A stretch of 64,000 nt of DNA from Ramlibacter sp. (GTDB taxonomy: Bacteria; Pseudomonadota; Gammaproteobacteria; Burkholderiales; Burkholderiaceae_C), in the NCBI GenBank assembly GCA_016713005.1, contig JADJPY010000001.1, positions 1-64,000 of the forward strand, read 5' to 3'. The notes below the pieces were generated by a model, which ran no database searches, had not been told where the DNA came from, and was given only the letters and a program-made list of their open reading frames with translations. Both the position numbers and the translations under genes were made by a program. Of this stretch, positions 24,901 to 28,107 are shown piece by piece. Position 1 is the first letter of the stretch; each line of letters begins with the position of its first letter.

Positions 24901-27224
24901 CTGCGAGCCATGTGTTCATCCAGGCCAACCCGGTCACGGTGACACAGAACATCACGGCCAACTTTGGCGTCCCCGCAGGTACCTCCGACATCGTGATCGA
25001 TGCCCAAGGCGGCAATTTGACGTTGGACAACGTGATCGTGGCCGCTGGCAAGGGTGACATCGGTTTGTGGTCCACGGGCACAGTGCAGCAGATCAATGGA
25101 GGCGCGCTGACCGGTGAGGGCCTGCAACTGTCTCGTGGTGGCGCGTTTGACCTGCAGTCGGCAGGCAACGCCATGGCCACCTTGTCTGTTGCAGGTGCCA
25201 ACGCCAGCGTGCCTTCCGGCAGCAACGTTGCCGTGACCGACGTGGGCGCCACCAGCGTGGCCTTCGTGAACAGCCTGGGCGTTGAGATCGGCTACGTGTA
25301 CACCGAGTGCTGCACGTTGACTCCGACTAAGCATGCCACGGCGGGCGTGAACGTCAGCGGCACCGTGGCGATCGATGCCGCAGGCAACATCACCGGCTCC
25401 GACGCCACGAACAGCGTGATCAAGGCTTCTATCCTGGAGCTGGTGACCACGGGCGACGTGGCACTGAACACCGCAGCCAACACCGTTGGCACGCTGGCTG
25501 TGAATGCGGGAGGCACTTCGGTGGCCTTCGGCAATACCGGTGCACTGGTGATCGGATCGGGCGCGACCTTCACGACGGACGGCATCACCACCGGTGCAGG
25601 TGGCGAAGTGGTCCTCAACGTCAACGGCGCGTTGACCCAGGGCACCAACGGCTCCATCGTGACCGGTGCTGGCGGCCTCCTGCTGCAGGGCACGGGCAGC
25701 GCGGTCATCGACCACGCATCCAACGACATTGCCAACTACGCAGCCGACAAGCCCAGCGGCAATGTGACCATCGTTGATGCCAACGGCATCAACGCGGGCA
25801 CGGTCGCGGGCAAGAGCGGCATCCAGATTGGCACAGGGGACCTGGTCCTTGACGCCAAGACGATGGACATCACGCAAAGCGCTGGTGCTGCCATCGTTTC
25901 GGACGACTTCACCGCAACTACCACCGGCAAGATCATCCTGAACGAGGCCAACGACGTGAACACCTTCACGGCCGCGGGCGGCTCGGCCAGCGTTGACTTC
26001 ACGGATGCGGATGCAGTGTCGCTCGGCAACGTGACGACCAATGGCCCGGTCACCATCACAGCAGGCGGCAACGTGTCGCAGACTGGCGTGATTACCACCA
26101 CGGCAGGCAACCTGAAGGTGGTGTCCACCGGCGGCGACATCATGCTGGCTGGCAACAACAACGTCGACGGGACCGTCATCGTGGATGCGGTCAACGGCAA
26201 CGTCACCTTCAACGAGACGGGCGACCTCGTGCTCAATGCCAGCAACACGGCAGGCGAGTTCAGCCGTGGCAAGGTCATGACCCTGACGTCGGCCAGCGGC
26301 AACATCACCGACGATCAGGACGCGGTTCAGGATGAAATCATTGCCGAGGGCAGCACCAGCATCACGCTGATCTCCACCACCGGCGTGATCTTCACCGAGA
26401 AGGCTGCTGCTCCGTTCACCGGGTTCAACACGCCGCAGGTGAATGCCTTCGCGGGCGGCAAGGGCAACCCGGCCATGGTCAACGATGCGCCAGGCGCCTC
26501 GATTGACATCTACGGTGCGGTCACGTCCAACACCATCAATGTGCTGGGCACACCCCCGGGCACGGTGTGGCTCAATGGCCAGAAGCTGTTCCCGGCGGAA
26601 AACCTGGGCGCGGTGACGGCCGCCCTGCAGACGCACCTGAACAGCACCGGTGAGATCAACATGCTGCCGCCCCTGTCTGTGCCGGACCTGCAGTCCGACA
26701 AGGACAACCTGACTGGCGCGGTCCGCGAGTTGCTCGACAACGTGCCCGCTCCCGCGGCAGGCACCGACCCGACGGGTATCGTCATCCGCAACGGTGGACA
26801 GCGCCTGCCGGCTGGCGTGCCTGCGATGATCCCCGCGTTCGAACTGCAACCGGGCGGCGCCCCGATGAACCTGCCCAATGGCACCGTGGCTGCCATGGCT
26901 GCCAATGGCGACGTGGTCATCACCCTGCCGCCGGGCAGCAGCCTGTTCAACGGTGGCGTTGGATCGGGCGGTGGTGCCGGCGGCACTACGCTGGCGTCGG
27001 CGGGTGGCCTGACGGCGGTGACCATCACTCCGGCGGGTATCGTCACGGGCCGCGATGCCAGCGGATTCCCGGTGTCGGTGGATGGCGGCATTGCCGGCAA
27101 CCCGGCGCTGCAATCGCTGCTGGACCAGATCGCCGACTTCCTGCCCGACGAGTACCGCAAGAAGTGGGGTCTGCGCGCCAAGCGTGCTGGCCAGGACAAT
27201 GGCACCAAGCTGAGCCAGCTTTGA
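3..27224 (+). CDS. Giant beta-strand repeat adhesin (FHA-type), 5' partial, interrupted by single-base indels
   Basis: A very long secreted surface protein built almost wholly of short beta-strand repeats rich in Gly, Thr, Ser, Asn, Val and Asp, with very few Cys or Trp. Its 5' end lies outside the window. The frame runs from base 3 to the TGA at 27222-27224 if six one-base changes are ignored (near 215, 734, 2540, 2892, 2954 and 7379), giving about 9,070 residues here. The layout is haemagglutinin-like strands, a 207-bp tandem array, more strands, two long N-x-G-V arrays each capped by a DGFTI/CxxC block, and a unique tail. No autotransporter barrel, YadA anchor, LPxTG or RTX nonapeptide block is visible near the C-terminus. 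Two-partner secretion with a signal and TPS domain upstream is therefore my inference. A terminator follows at once, so the gene ends its transcript. Family assignment is by composition and repeat style, not by a named domain. Confidence 0.8.
609..2636 (+). CDS. Adhesin fragment with haemagglutinin-like strands and first 207-bp repeats
   Basis: Second long open stretch of the giant adhesin. Authentic coding starts at about 735 after the upstream shift, and the first ~40 codons from 609 are out of frame. It carries repeated 'TTGAQTY-x-GN-x-x-LT' strands (around 870, 1090 and 1620) typical of haemagglutinin-like beta repeats. From about 1888 it enters the 207-bp tandem array. It ends because one G is missing at 2540 in the GACGGGCACC step of a repeat unit that is otherwise identical to its neighbours; beyond that point the translation turns Arg-rich. 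Part of one polypeptide with the fragments on both sides. Confidence 0.65.
   Translation: MVVPSPSPARWTLPGLRALRRTTLAVRPVMPLRWTTTATSLWGAISAKGGAFTLDNGTYATKFGTIDVSSVTLEGTGDLTLTSSISTTGAQTYGGNVILTNDITLAGNGISVSGTMKSDGTNRALIINDAGATKITGSLGTTTAGERLASVDITSAGGTQLGGNVYTTGSQTYNSAVTLTAGSNLGNTVDGSLIWFKGAVDSEAAENNNLNIQYEGSVRFDGQVGKTQKLGVLTVNNIGTYGTIFLNTDTIGSVGGQTLADDVILEQNITLSNDTSGNISFSGLVDSKTGTNKSLTVEQTAGSTGSIVFAKAIGSADKLSSFSTTVTDAAAANKIGASVTTTGAQTYAGNTVLTADVTMTGTGITIGVLDSDATARDLTIADTGTTTLGGSIGGTNALDVLTVGTANALALPTLKVADLSVTTSNDNVTQTGAATVTGATTLSTGTGDITLDKAGNSFTGAIKAAGDDVTLVNSIATNLGASTVGGAFSLTSTGGNVTDSGTVSVTGTTTIDAAGKTITLDDGSNSFTGAMALKGTDVTVVNTTATNLGASTVTGNFSLTSTGGNVTDSGTVSVTGTTTIDAAGKTITLDDGSNSFTGAMALKGTDVTVVNTTATNLGASTVTGNFSLTSTGGNVTDSGTVSVTAPPRSTRRARRSPCTMGPTASPARWRSRART
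1888..4100 (+). repeat. 207-bp tandem repeat array in the adhesin
   Basis: The anchor GATGGCGCTCAAGG recurs at 2198, 2405, 2611, 2818, 3025, 3232, 3439, 3646 and 3853, a period of 207 bp (206 once, where a G is missing). Each unit encodes 69 residues. Seven units (anchors 2198-3439) are nearly identical at the DNA level. Divergent copies flank them (equivalent positions 1991, 3646, 3853 and about 4060). The unit contains two conserved lysines (DAAGK and MALKG) and a 'DSGTVSVTGTTTI' strand pair. High identity in the centre and divergence at the edges is the pattern expected of recent unequal crossing-over. Confidence 0.95.
2612..7405 (+). CDS. Adhesin fragment, 207-bp array and degenerate beta repeats
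   Basis: Third stretch of the giant adhesin, 1,597 residues as an open frame. It begins inside the tandem array and contains a short out-of-frame patch between an extra G (2890-2894) and a missing G (2954), which cancel each other. After the array (to about 4100) come degenerate strands with motifs such as 'NITLTNN', 'GAINQT' and 'GNLTL', typical of haemagglutinin-like beta-helices. A small Cys-containing patch (LCGTLGGGGY ... ELCGD) lies at about 4745-4805. It ends prematurely at 7405 because of an extra G in the GGG at 7378-7380. Deleting that base reads NANITAASLDIRADVG continuously into the next fragment. Confidence 0.7.
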   Translation: MALKGTDVTVVNTTATNLGASTVTGNFSLTSTGGNVTDSGTVSVTGTTTIDAAGKTITLDDGSNSFTGAMALKGTDVTVVNTTATNLGASTVTGELQPDQHGRQRDRQRHGVGDGTTTIDAAGKTITLDDGSNSFTGAMALKGTDVTVVNTTATNLGASTVTGNFSLTSTGGNVTDSGTVSVTGTTTIDAAGKTITLDDGSNSFTGAMALKGTDVTVVNTTATNLGASTVTGNFSLTSTGGNVTDSGTVSVTGTTTIDAAGKTITLDDGSNSFTGAMALKGTDVTVVNTTATNLGASTVTGNFSLTSTGGNVTDSGTVSVTGTTTINAAGKNITLDEAASTYTGAMALKAVDAAVTNNTDTNIGASTITGNLTLNSANGNVTDSGTVSVTGTTTINAAGKNITLDEAASTYTGAMALKAVDASVFNNTATKLGASTITGNLTLNSNGDVTQTAGISVSGSTTITAGANDVTLDTATNDFVGSINIVSADAVTLDDANTLPLGTITATSLAFGTANTAYSLNGNITLTNNPLTFDAAVTMLGNSVLATGSGNVSFQKTVDGGFALTVNSSGTTDFDMAIGGGTALSALTVDANGTANFDGTIKTTGNITVDGTTINLGGDVTTTAGGKVVFTSPITLGAGVTRTIDTSAQAGADVTVNGVTGAADATLNINSAGLTTLFGTFDNAYVKTDSAGTAKINGTAGAATFDIGENLALCGTLGGGGYIFGGNVELCGDTTFNSNNVAFGGKVDSDVLGPWSLELNVSTLTSFGGNVGTIKALSTLTTDAAGSTTLTGSVNTIVSGSGGITFGDDVTAGAASLTLSSGTGNITANDAGNNFASLNLSGGAVIVRDVDALTVSSLTSGANKTVTLVAGTTLTLPASAINTGTADLELRSQNGTLTTAADLTGNNIILQGQTGLSLGHIVTSTTNTTLQAAGGAINQTGGKLAVTGTLTSTSDTGTTLNSLTNSVGTFTGTNTTSGNVELTVSNALLNVTAITNTGDNVTLVADDLNITGAISAAGSLVTLAPFTNNRAVNIAGGAGGLNLTAAEVNLVSAADLAIGGTAASSVTVNGAMSVTGAPNVTLTSGNSSQIALNGNLTVTNQLTLNSAGAINQTTGTKVTATSLDANANNGITMNSTAGNAVATVDLYNQSAGNISYRSAVAGGSTITADNSQAVTGSVSLTELSGNLTLPSVLSAGGPITITGASTKNVAITTVDATQNAQAAGADIVIKADGLSIGTTVDAGTGGLVTITTATVSRAIDLGDKSATSPKLGLTAASLALINAGGGLQFGDKTHTGAIEVSDAVTISNNVTLQNKSGTIDVGAVGTGTGHLTVNGNLSILAYDSSNPVNTGKIINTAAGTLTVNGNLFMNATSGIGQISLLRPIIIDSVTGDLTAINTTTGDLYLRTNEITLGGAGAVISQAAGQKIRIDADLSASQDIIIADVVSAGSVELNATGAIISTAPMGSPVTASTARFTANEGIGTFANPIQTDVTTVTADNGATAGDIYITNVNNLTVGTTGVSNKFAGGVIDLHAGGTMTVSGTISSNNGDATLTTDSGTVLVNANIAAGTGDFVGDAGSGDFNINANITGCKSGYSR
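7338..27224 (+). CDS. Adhesin fragment, main 6.6-kilo-residue C-terminal part
   Basis: Largest uninterrupted stretch, up to 6,628 codons; authentic coding starts at about 7380, after the shift. Residues from about 7380 to 10250 are haemagglutinin-like strands with one aromatic-rich patch (GYCGFDW, about 9310). The two N-x-G-V arrays follow (10250-13700, 15000-23350). Each is followed by a block with 'ICL', 'QTT', 'DGFTI' and a CxxC pair (about 13710-14500 and 23365-23830). Further D-x-D-G-F-x-V repeats lie near 24045, 24370 and 24778. The C-terminal ~230 residues are different: proline-rich, with little repeat and a charged helical-looking end (LPDEYRKKWGL). I recognise no known domain in that tail. 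With over 6,600 codons free of stops, this part is under coding selection. Confidence 0.85.
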   Translation: MQVRVISTLMPTSRAASLDIRADVGVIVQNNRTLTASSGTTYIETGAAGTFNTSGIITNNNTGKSIDIVADDYVMSGGSRIRGGADTIVSLRPVTNGRLYQIGNDSVSGPANLTATELNTIVFEDTVNANNKVGTLVIGQNVNFNPSADGVYAGYIEVGGVGIGSQNVPLRANVDLRMYATGDIAVIGKTLSAGNVWADSATGNIVFDTLGATGGALQATGTGTMGNVTLTAFNGALVSAAGSSTPEVISGGLADDIIVLRAANGIGAVGAGTNQTPDNPIETQSLLLDAENTTANGLYLRNKGTVFLTQNTTTGSRIVNGAAGGAIYGEAYASASGNYQYGDFILAGPGSGGAVILGTGAADITVKAARDVVFAQGDKTTDVIGIDTGNAVVTVRAGRDIVGNLANRDTGVLPTINGGGTLVQGVNANGDLNSMTDIRSTRVGAVAIDLEAARTIGAPPDNCTVTCAPIEFDLTANAAVASSGWLRVVTTGVAPDGDIAVRAVGDLYTSQFSTLGTDKTTQQSVFVGAAGNLTVDDTSNFLGGGAPLPNINGDALVLQSGVDLVIATTMSNPTGGLSFQAGRDVVQVTNTNNGHTGYIEADVLGVNAGRHIMLDQFDNKAHTIAMAGGQSGAFGGTGDVNFRNAYEGDWFIGNAPGYCGFDWTTGVKATNGTITLNSVYGTAHTVSQLYADVGAAKTFGAWTDDTLPGIARFAVVSTNGGLQVLGAKASYDLSLSSDKFIPTTAEVAIPYSYTLGTAPAGNSITTLAADIGGALTFRNVAAQTTDSKGNAITPIGSADGSFTVGTVTNTDTATAFGGAGVNYPIGPAPFTPANLKVAAATTTNGVTAGDNIQLLTDRSANADVTVAKNITHTGTIAGGKIEIQATRDIIVNGGVTVSATGEAQNISFYSNVDGTTDGRIRIGDGVTLASVDSNGGNILLAGGDKTGSGFAEGRVGAVEGVLISKADVSSQDGNITVRGRGFDTAGSATDNNHGVSVNAGSVVDTTEGNLTVTGIGGGDNTNAGSDSNYGVVVDGAGTQIIAGSAGTGVGVIVGTGGSATGQNNVGIVVSGGAAVTSEGASLNMTGQGSGAGLVAVNGYGVHVSGVGSLVTTTEGGDLNITGLGGANTKGGNMGLLLEAGLISSTGTGGDITISGIAGGIAATAGDTNVGVWIRSDGSINAAGGNLVLSGVGGLSNGTDQTGVRLGEFGNKSGQITASGTYDITIRGTGGTGTGIDYRGVDLQNGSLIQNDSAAGKIDVTGIGGANTSGGFNVGVAVGANSVASTIRATSGSQVTLTGTGGGGGGSSYGVWVLGGAVVESTGTGDVLVSGLGGTGSAGGNMGVHVGSAATTSYIRTTGGGNVTVEGTGGTAGTGNTGVLINYGQVGNTANVGGGNGAVTVTGQSGSGAGSDGVAVSTLGSIVSTNTNAAGGAVNVTGVSTSVAGANNHGVYVLVGGVITADATALAVTGTGGAGTDTNVGVQVSGNGIVGTTSGDLDVTGVGRGSGTGNSGIQVDTAGAITSGGTTATNVLTGLGSTTGTSLNPGIWIVNTGSVITLAGPATVSGVGGGSTSYNTGVMVTDSGALTLQNRNSQVTGLGGGGGAGSHNHGVYVAGAGTISFTNANGGAGTPVLTGLGGAGTGGQNDGVRIGGNDGFLGNQGGTLTVAGAGGLNVLGTGGAGAGSDGVEFNVLSAAGAGTRVDNTGTGTLSVSGIGGSTTGFGIRIADDSATAGKAPTVTTSGGGSITLTGVGTGTGGATSMGVGVTGSNTVIQNTANAGVISITGTGSTAGAGGTSYYGVYVDNATIRDTNGTGGGISITGVGGGNATADVTRGVMISGGTVSTAGTGGIAITGTGGTGLSENIGVDIVGTVGQVGLVAATGDGNITITGSGGNASTNYNYGVAVRDLTGKSGTVSVANGSLLISGVGSGAANGVGVFIGDYFGGAGTTEALVQATGNANTVVIRGTGAAGTGSSNLGIVVNAGADIIVAKHSLAMTGSGGNASTGSNNHGIQIDGAGTTIQQTAAGTAANISITGQSFSGGDSEGVYVSGTAQITSASALGAGASGQIQITGTAINTAASEGFVLWNSTISSADANLFATGTGTFATANGVWINAGTIASTNGSICLSGSSGSTAAASINILGNGTLIQTTAGAHISLFADLNKGGIDINSSGGTTLINAPLGTVTLTAPWVDEMSGSTITADKLALKGKGEFDLDQATNNVNQIAADIVNGDDFVSGTGTNSGIARLTYRDADGFTITSVASCSSCAPNVFNTTAIDGIVVGASGQGVGSDLNAVTLKANGDVQQDQRVVTSKLELLGMGDNANFFLASSLAAGGGGANQDTSAFTTNDVDVVVGNVTSNTATTKGIVQYRDANGFTISSISGGLSDSTLGLSASGKIALLADVGADNGVVAPDIWVGDGTIASYIRKTGGTASKTSDTTLLLRANRDIHIVNNGTNSSDIYVDTGTVTTGKLDVTLNSDYNQDTKQAYQTGAAALGGRVRVIGLSTDEATIATNGGFLTIGGDTNALTDNAWGRGGDSTPDTTQDDGVAIHYGSVSTVGGAITIHGAGDLTDNAVGRHYGVHILNSTINSANGNVLIQGTGGGAAGNALADAGRNAGVFMTGSYMSTATGTINITGTGGNNADDRNNGVSVQESTIVSSTGAQTYQGTGRGTGTTNRGVQLIDADVRSTGSTIAITGTGSQTGTGNQNMGVIVTESNLTKFSTTLTAGTGLTITGTGGTGVDQNYGVRIGSAIVGVTGTGDLFITGQGYDGAGTVTGDKNSGVSIGAAKDQTNTNTSSVSPTVFTADGNLWITGIATAEAASDENRGVEIDRAFVINTSTGAGNTLVIVGTGGQGSLDGTNRGVQVTGSVISSAASTQATDVFITGKGGSGTGANNDGVVVNISTTVLGGEIAPVVTVASVTSGSGAIFITGDSGSGSVSRGVLISGDNSTLATPPASIYSSVASVSGDITIEGTSNGTLANNNRGVQIQNSRVETGNANIGISGAASAGAAVTFGNTGVQIMGSLVQSTGDNTKVLEITGTGGASATQYSNLGVNILSSTVSTDSAALTITGLAGKGTDAGANKANSAGVNLSNYNYDFNGNPTTVGKTVATVVRSTGAAGAGAVNVYGVALNTSAGDFNDGVRIIGARVESDGANILVDGQAGSGANSNRGVTLQRAFNVDGGGTNVDAWITAGTAGDTGNVEVYGNPVGGQTVTGANNHGVETNNATISAAAGSVHVTGVAGTGTSNNDGVTAYNFSTISVGSAGLTLQISGFGNGTAGSNDGVSILSDSLVQSAATDKKQATTIYGQGGDTATGDATDNNGIWVNDSTVRVTAGKLFMTGFGGDGLTGDNNLGVIIENGTLVESINDSAKITIRGEGGTAPGGSNAGVYVGGNNGTRDSVINSQAGARIEITGSGGTGGAGNTNVGVMIDTFGRVTTSTVATNAASQGRVTISGFGGDGTGSHGVQMNADSTVSSANTNTAADKIDISGTGGTGKDSHGVFLNGTGPLATQQVHISSEMANVFISGIGGSANLDDNSDGVYGTFALITTNGAFGGAAEGNIRIVGAANVATGGGDGIELVDTIVEAKGAGAGGAVTLLGTGEGTRQANGRGVVLTRTDVDTIDNQILIVGTASQDATTNGGMSGVVVQDSSDIKADTAGGAGGFVRVTGFGGVNADGDANYGVLMDNKATVTAMGKTSGADGVYVTGLGGGIGAGSDNNAGVRVSDNSSITADVHDVRILGVGGQDGLNNDGVQFEDTVTVSTTTGGDVYITGTANGSGGNSDGVSLTNSVSVTADGGDADQANIQITGYGANGAGAANRGVYVTTSSSISTTSGTEKAGSIIISGTGGTGTTNQDGVMVTTNSTVSVGGKGTTAGLYIEGAAGVGSGGSSDGVIITDSSTVSSVSDGTDSGFAIHITGTAAAVTGGSDNTGVTVSNTSKVLATHVDATADVYVFGQGGTNADGTGNHGVLVDDNGAAAATDDSTVSTVGGSLVVSGIAGGTGATSAFNAGVAVLDSTLAAGTGNVLVLGTGGAGDLGTNIGVAISGVTGLVTGGGATVDITGTGMGNGDDNIGVAIVDTAKVTATKAGASTLTISGQGSTDATGESNHGVFISGTNTSVLSAQGQINITGNGGATKAASGNLNTGVTIVGTDTSNRATVAVQGGSLASSITITGNGGGNTSSFNGGVDVTFANVTNASTNAAANIVVTGLANAAKTLVDSNSGVYVSNGTVTTAGGDITISGTGAGTGSYNSGVEIIASGVNVSIVKAADSVLIDGNGSAPATGEKNYGVRVQGNGTTVQSGKDMVITGDAGATTGVIALAKGDNTGVLFEGTASTKNVQVLAGTTLDVTGNGGRATAGNSDGVRAVDAVINAGGNYNVIGTAFNDANVTGGGNDGVSYTRVSSTITAGNVVIDGTASQTAADTGDNNNGVVLVDKTSVANTGTGTVTIEGTGAAAALGSFNHGVFVSNTANTLGAMGVTDGNDSTVSSNSGNLSITGFAGGTGAASAFNVGVGVANSTVDSASGNVLVTGLGGKGDLGSNIGVALSGATARINGGGSTLAISGTAQGNGDDNIGVAIISTSQVNADKAGASTLTISGQGSTDATGESNHGVFISGTNTSVLSAQGQINITGNGGATKAASGNLNTGVTIVGTDTSNRATVAVQGGSLASSITITGNGGGNTSSFNGGVDVTFANVTNASTNAAANIVVTGLANAAKTLVDSNSGVYVSNGTVTTAGGDITISGTGAGTGSYNSGVDVNKASTVGTAAGAIHITGVASQAATGADNVGVRIADALTRVRTATGSIDITGSGGAAAAASGSGNIGVMITGTTAAQADQAFVEVTGNAASTITVVGTGGGNGAASDKNLGVMVFYGSVTNASTNPGAAINVTGVGNGLGAGDDTANDSNIGIGIASGTISANGGNIGLTGTANGLNNDNAGVILFNETDANATRVTTTSGNVTITGIGSFNATGEFNNGVVIEGRGNLVSTATGGITISGYGGAYNNGTSSDNNQGVLIIGKANTAGDAVTVSVTGAGKAIVITGLGGGDGSSSNSGVDATYARITSSSATAGIAITGLADDNNVGTLDSSNYGVRIDNSVVSSANATSDAIFVTGSGAGTGDNSSGVRLSSSTLTSSGGNDLATIQVHGVGAPGDANNRGVEVTASTITSAQGYVWLSGSANGSGANNDGVLVDNSRIALNGGAGNTGVYIDGNSLGGTTDGNGVRIANSTLTSAGNDGFEAIYLSGSASGTGAGNHGISTVGSTLTTSGGSGADRIYIEGYGSNGVAANVGVRLDSSSLTTNGGHFEISGTATASDPGAFGILVTNNTTLASTSGDICLIGEVPSTATPTAAIALQTGTNIIQTTSGQVALKAVNGGIDLGLAAGGDTAIIRGSSTTSEAAVSLISDNGVNQYTGSIAAGGTGGGLLLSGSGAFYLESSANNLTNLAVSIANNGTTGIDATLLLTETDGFTISKLDACTTCTTLTVDGVTVGSAGGGSVATPSANLTMFNVASGTVSQAAGSNVVTSGLQLQGGAVYSLLSNAANNVDVLTATLSGSGTVTYQDSDSVTVGDFMVTGVLPGGSSYSSKGITTVNQNIAVQAANSIYIDAPVDVGTANAGFQAATLIRQNATGGITAGGLQLRGGADVYLAAGTNDVDTIAANQVGNLHFIDADGFAVGTVATQLNSGADTVGINATGDVYLTSTTATNTDIVAVSNAITSAAGKVVAINAGAGSLTIATTITAGGDLWLSAGKAITESGASAAVTANSGTGSLVLLGGADVDMRSTGNRVATLAAGTAGTPMAGVCYVDADGLVIGSVNTAQFLSGANGAEPFDGTFTAAGAVNGITSASHVFIQANPVTVTQNITANFGVPAGTSDIVIDAQGGNLTLDNVIVAAGKGDIGLWSTGTVQQINGGALTGEGLQLSRGGAFDLQSAGNAMATLSVAGANASVPSGSNVAVTDVGATSVAFVNSLGVEIGYVYTECCTLTPTKHATAGVNVSGTVAIDAAGNITGSDATNSVIKASILELVTTGDVALNTAANTVGTLAVNAGGTSVAFGNTGALVIGSGATFTTDGITTGAGGEVVLNVNGALTQGTNGSIVTGAGGLLLQGTGSAVIDHASNDIANYAADKPSGNVTIVDANGINAGTVAGKSGIQIGTGDLVLDAKTMDITQSAGAAIVSDDFTATTTGKIILNEANDVNTFTAAGGSASVDFTDADAVSLGNVTTNGPVTITAGGNVSQTGVITTTAGNLKVVSTGGDIMLAGNNNVDGTVIVDAVNGNVTFNETGDLVLNASNTAGEFSRGKVMTLTSASGNITDDQDAVQDEIIAEGSTSITLISTTGVIFTEKAAAPFTGFNTPQVNAFAGGKGNPAMVNDAPGASIDIYGAVTSNTINVLGTPPGTVWLNGQKLFPAENLGAVTAALQTHLNSTGEINMLPPLSVPDLQSDKDNLTGAVRELLDNVPAPAAGTDPTGIVIRNGGQRLPAGVPAMIPAFELQPGGAPMNLPNGTVAAMAANGDVVITLPPGSSLFNGGVGSGGGAGGTTLASAGGLTAVTITPAGIVTGRDASGFPVSVDGGIAGNPALQSLLDQIADFLPDEYRKKWGLRAKRAGQDNGTKLSQL
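10250..13700 (+). repeat. First N-x-G-V / G-T-G-G short-repeat array
   Basis: Degenerate protein-level repeats of roughly 30-45 residues with the scheme: I/V-T-G-x-G-G, then a Gly/Thr/Asn-rich turn, N-x-G-V-x-V, a variable strand, and a Ser/Thr-rich turn leading back to 'ITGTGG'. DNA identity between copies is low, so the array is old. The regular alternation of short hydrophobic strands and Gly/Asn turns is what a right-handed beta-solenoid would look like. That fold is inferred. Confidence 0.85.
19617..20116 (+). repeat. 500-bp perfect direct repeat, copy 1
   Basis: Bases 19617-20116 match 21123-21622 at every position I compared line by line, with mismatches immediately outside both ends. 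The offset of 1,506 bp is 502 codons, so the frame is kept. It encodes the segment from AGASTLTISG to GTGSYNSG. Confidence 0.95.
21123..21622 (+). repeat. 500-bp perfect direct repeat, copy 2
   Basis: Second copy of the 19617-20116 segment. The sequence upstream of both copies (about 19300-19616 and 20806-21122) is also related at protein level (both read GGTGA-x-SAFN, then GDLG-x-NIGVA) but has diverged. The duplication is therefore older than the perfect stretch suggests. Either gene conversion or an assembly effect could keep this half identical. Confidence 0.95.
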
Positions 27225-27253
27225 GCCGTACCGCTGCTGTTTGGTAAAGTCCC

Positions 27254-27300
27254 GACCGCGCCGCAGGATCGCAAGATCCTTTACGGCGCGGTCTTTTTTT
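27254..27300 (+). terminator. Rho-independent terminator after the adhesin
   Basis: A ten-pair GC-rich stem GACCGCGCCG / CGGCGCGGTC encloses an inner hairpin AGGATC-GCAA-GATCCT and is followed by seven T residues (27294-27300). It starts 30 bases after the adhesin stop. Confidence 0.93.
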
Positions 27301-27346
27301 GAACTGAATTTTTAGACGAGCTGAGAAGCGAGAAGGAGATTGCCGA

Positions 27347-28093
27347 ATGGCTGCCGTGATGTTTTATGAGAAGCCGGTCCTGTTGAACCGCGAAGCGCAC
27401 AAGAACCGCAAGATCGCACCCAGTGCCAGCTTCGCATTTGCCAGCAAGGCCAACTCGCTGTACCTGGCCGGTGTGGAGTTCATCGAGGCGTGCAAGGAAT
27501 ACCCCATCGTCTTCACCCAGGTTGCCGGCGACAAGATTGTTCCGGTGGCCATGCTGGGCCTGCGTGACGGGGAGAATCTTTATGTGGGTGCCGACGGCAA
27601 ATGGGGCGCAGGGTATGTTCCTGCCTTCGTGCGCCGCTATCCCTTTGTGTTGGCCGAACTCGAAGGCCAGCAAATGGGTGTGTGCATTGACGAAGCCTAC
27701 TCGGGCCTGAACGAGAAGAACGGTGAGGCGCTGTTTGACGACAAGGGCAACAACACCCCCTTTCTTCAGAATGCGCTGGATTTCCTCAACCGGTACCAGG
27801 TGGAGTACCTGCGCACCGACCGTTTCTGCCAGCGTCTCAAGGACGCAGGCTTGCTGATGGAGATGAACGCCAAGGCCGACCTGTTTGACGGAACCAGCTT
27901 CATGGTCAACGGGCTGATGATCGTGGACGAGCGCAAGCTGCTCCAGATGGCCGACAAGGAAGCCATGGAGATTTTCCGTTCGGGCGAACTCAGCTGGGTC
28001 TATGCTCACTTGGTGTCGCTGTCCAACATGAACCGTCTGGTGGATCGGCTGGCGGACAGCAAGCGGGCCGCCGGCGCGACGGCCAAAGCCTGA
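27347..28093 (+). CDS. SapC family protein
   Basis: A 248-residue soluble protein of the SapC family, named from genes next to S-layer protein genes in Campylobacter and also found near large surface proteins in proteobacteria. Its biochemical role is not established. The conserved parts visible here are the N-terminal 'FYEKPVLLN' strand, 'VEFIEACKEYPIVF', the 'YVPAFVRRYPF' segment and a C-terminal 'SGELSWVYAHLVSLSNM'. No signal peptide or membrane segment is seen, so it is probably cytoplasmic. The ATG at 27347 has a strong AAGGAG (27333-27338) ahead of it. The gene is 122 bp behind the giant adhesin, beyond a terminator, and 14 bp ahead of a methyltransferase. I infer a role in making or modifying the adhesin. 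Confidence 0.88.
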   Translation: MAAVMFYEKPVLLNREAHKNRKIAPSASFAFASKANSLYLAGVEFIEACKEYPIVFTQVAGDKIVPVAMLGLRDGENLYVGADGKWGAGYVPAFVRRYPFVLAELEGQQMGVCIDEAYSGLNEKNGEALFDDKGNNTPFLQNALDFLNRYQVEYLRTDRFCQRLKDAGLLMEMNAKADLFDGTSFMVNGLMIVDERKLLQMADKEAMEIFRSGELSWVYAHLVSLSNMNRLVDRLADSKRAAGATAKA

Positions 28094-28107
28094 GGCAGGA
28101 AGCATCC

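Noticed and set aside
164..27274. Many long minus-strand open frames opposite the adhesin, some over 700 codons
   Set aside because: They mirror the codon pattern of the plus strand, have Arg/His/Val-Pro-rich low-complexity translations, no ribosome sites and no recognisable domains. Long antisense frames are expected opposite GC-rich repetitive genes.
27299..27327. A promoter for sapC just after the terminator (TTGAAC then TGAGAA)
   Set aside because: The -10 is too poor. Transcription might come from read-through or an unseen promoter, so nothing was called.
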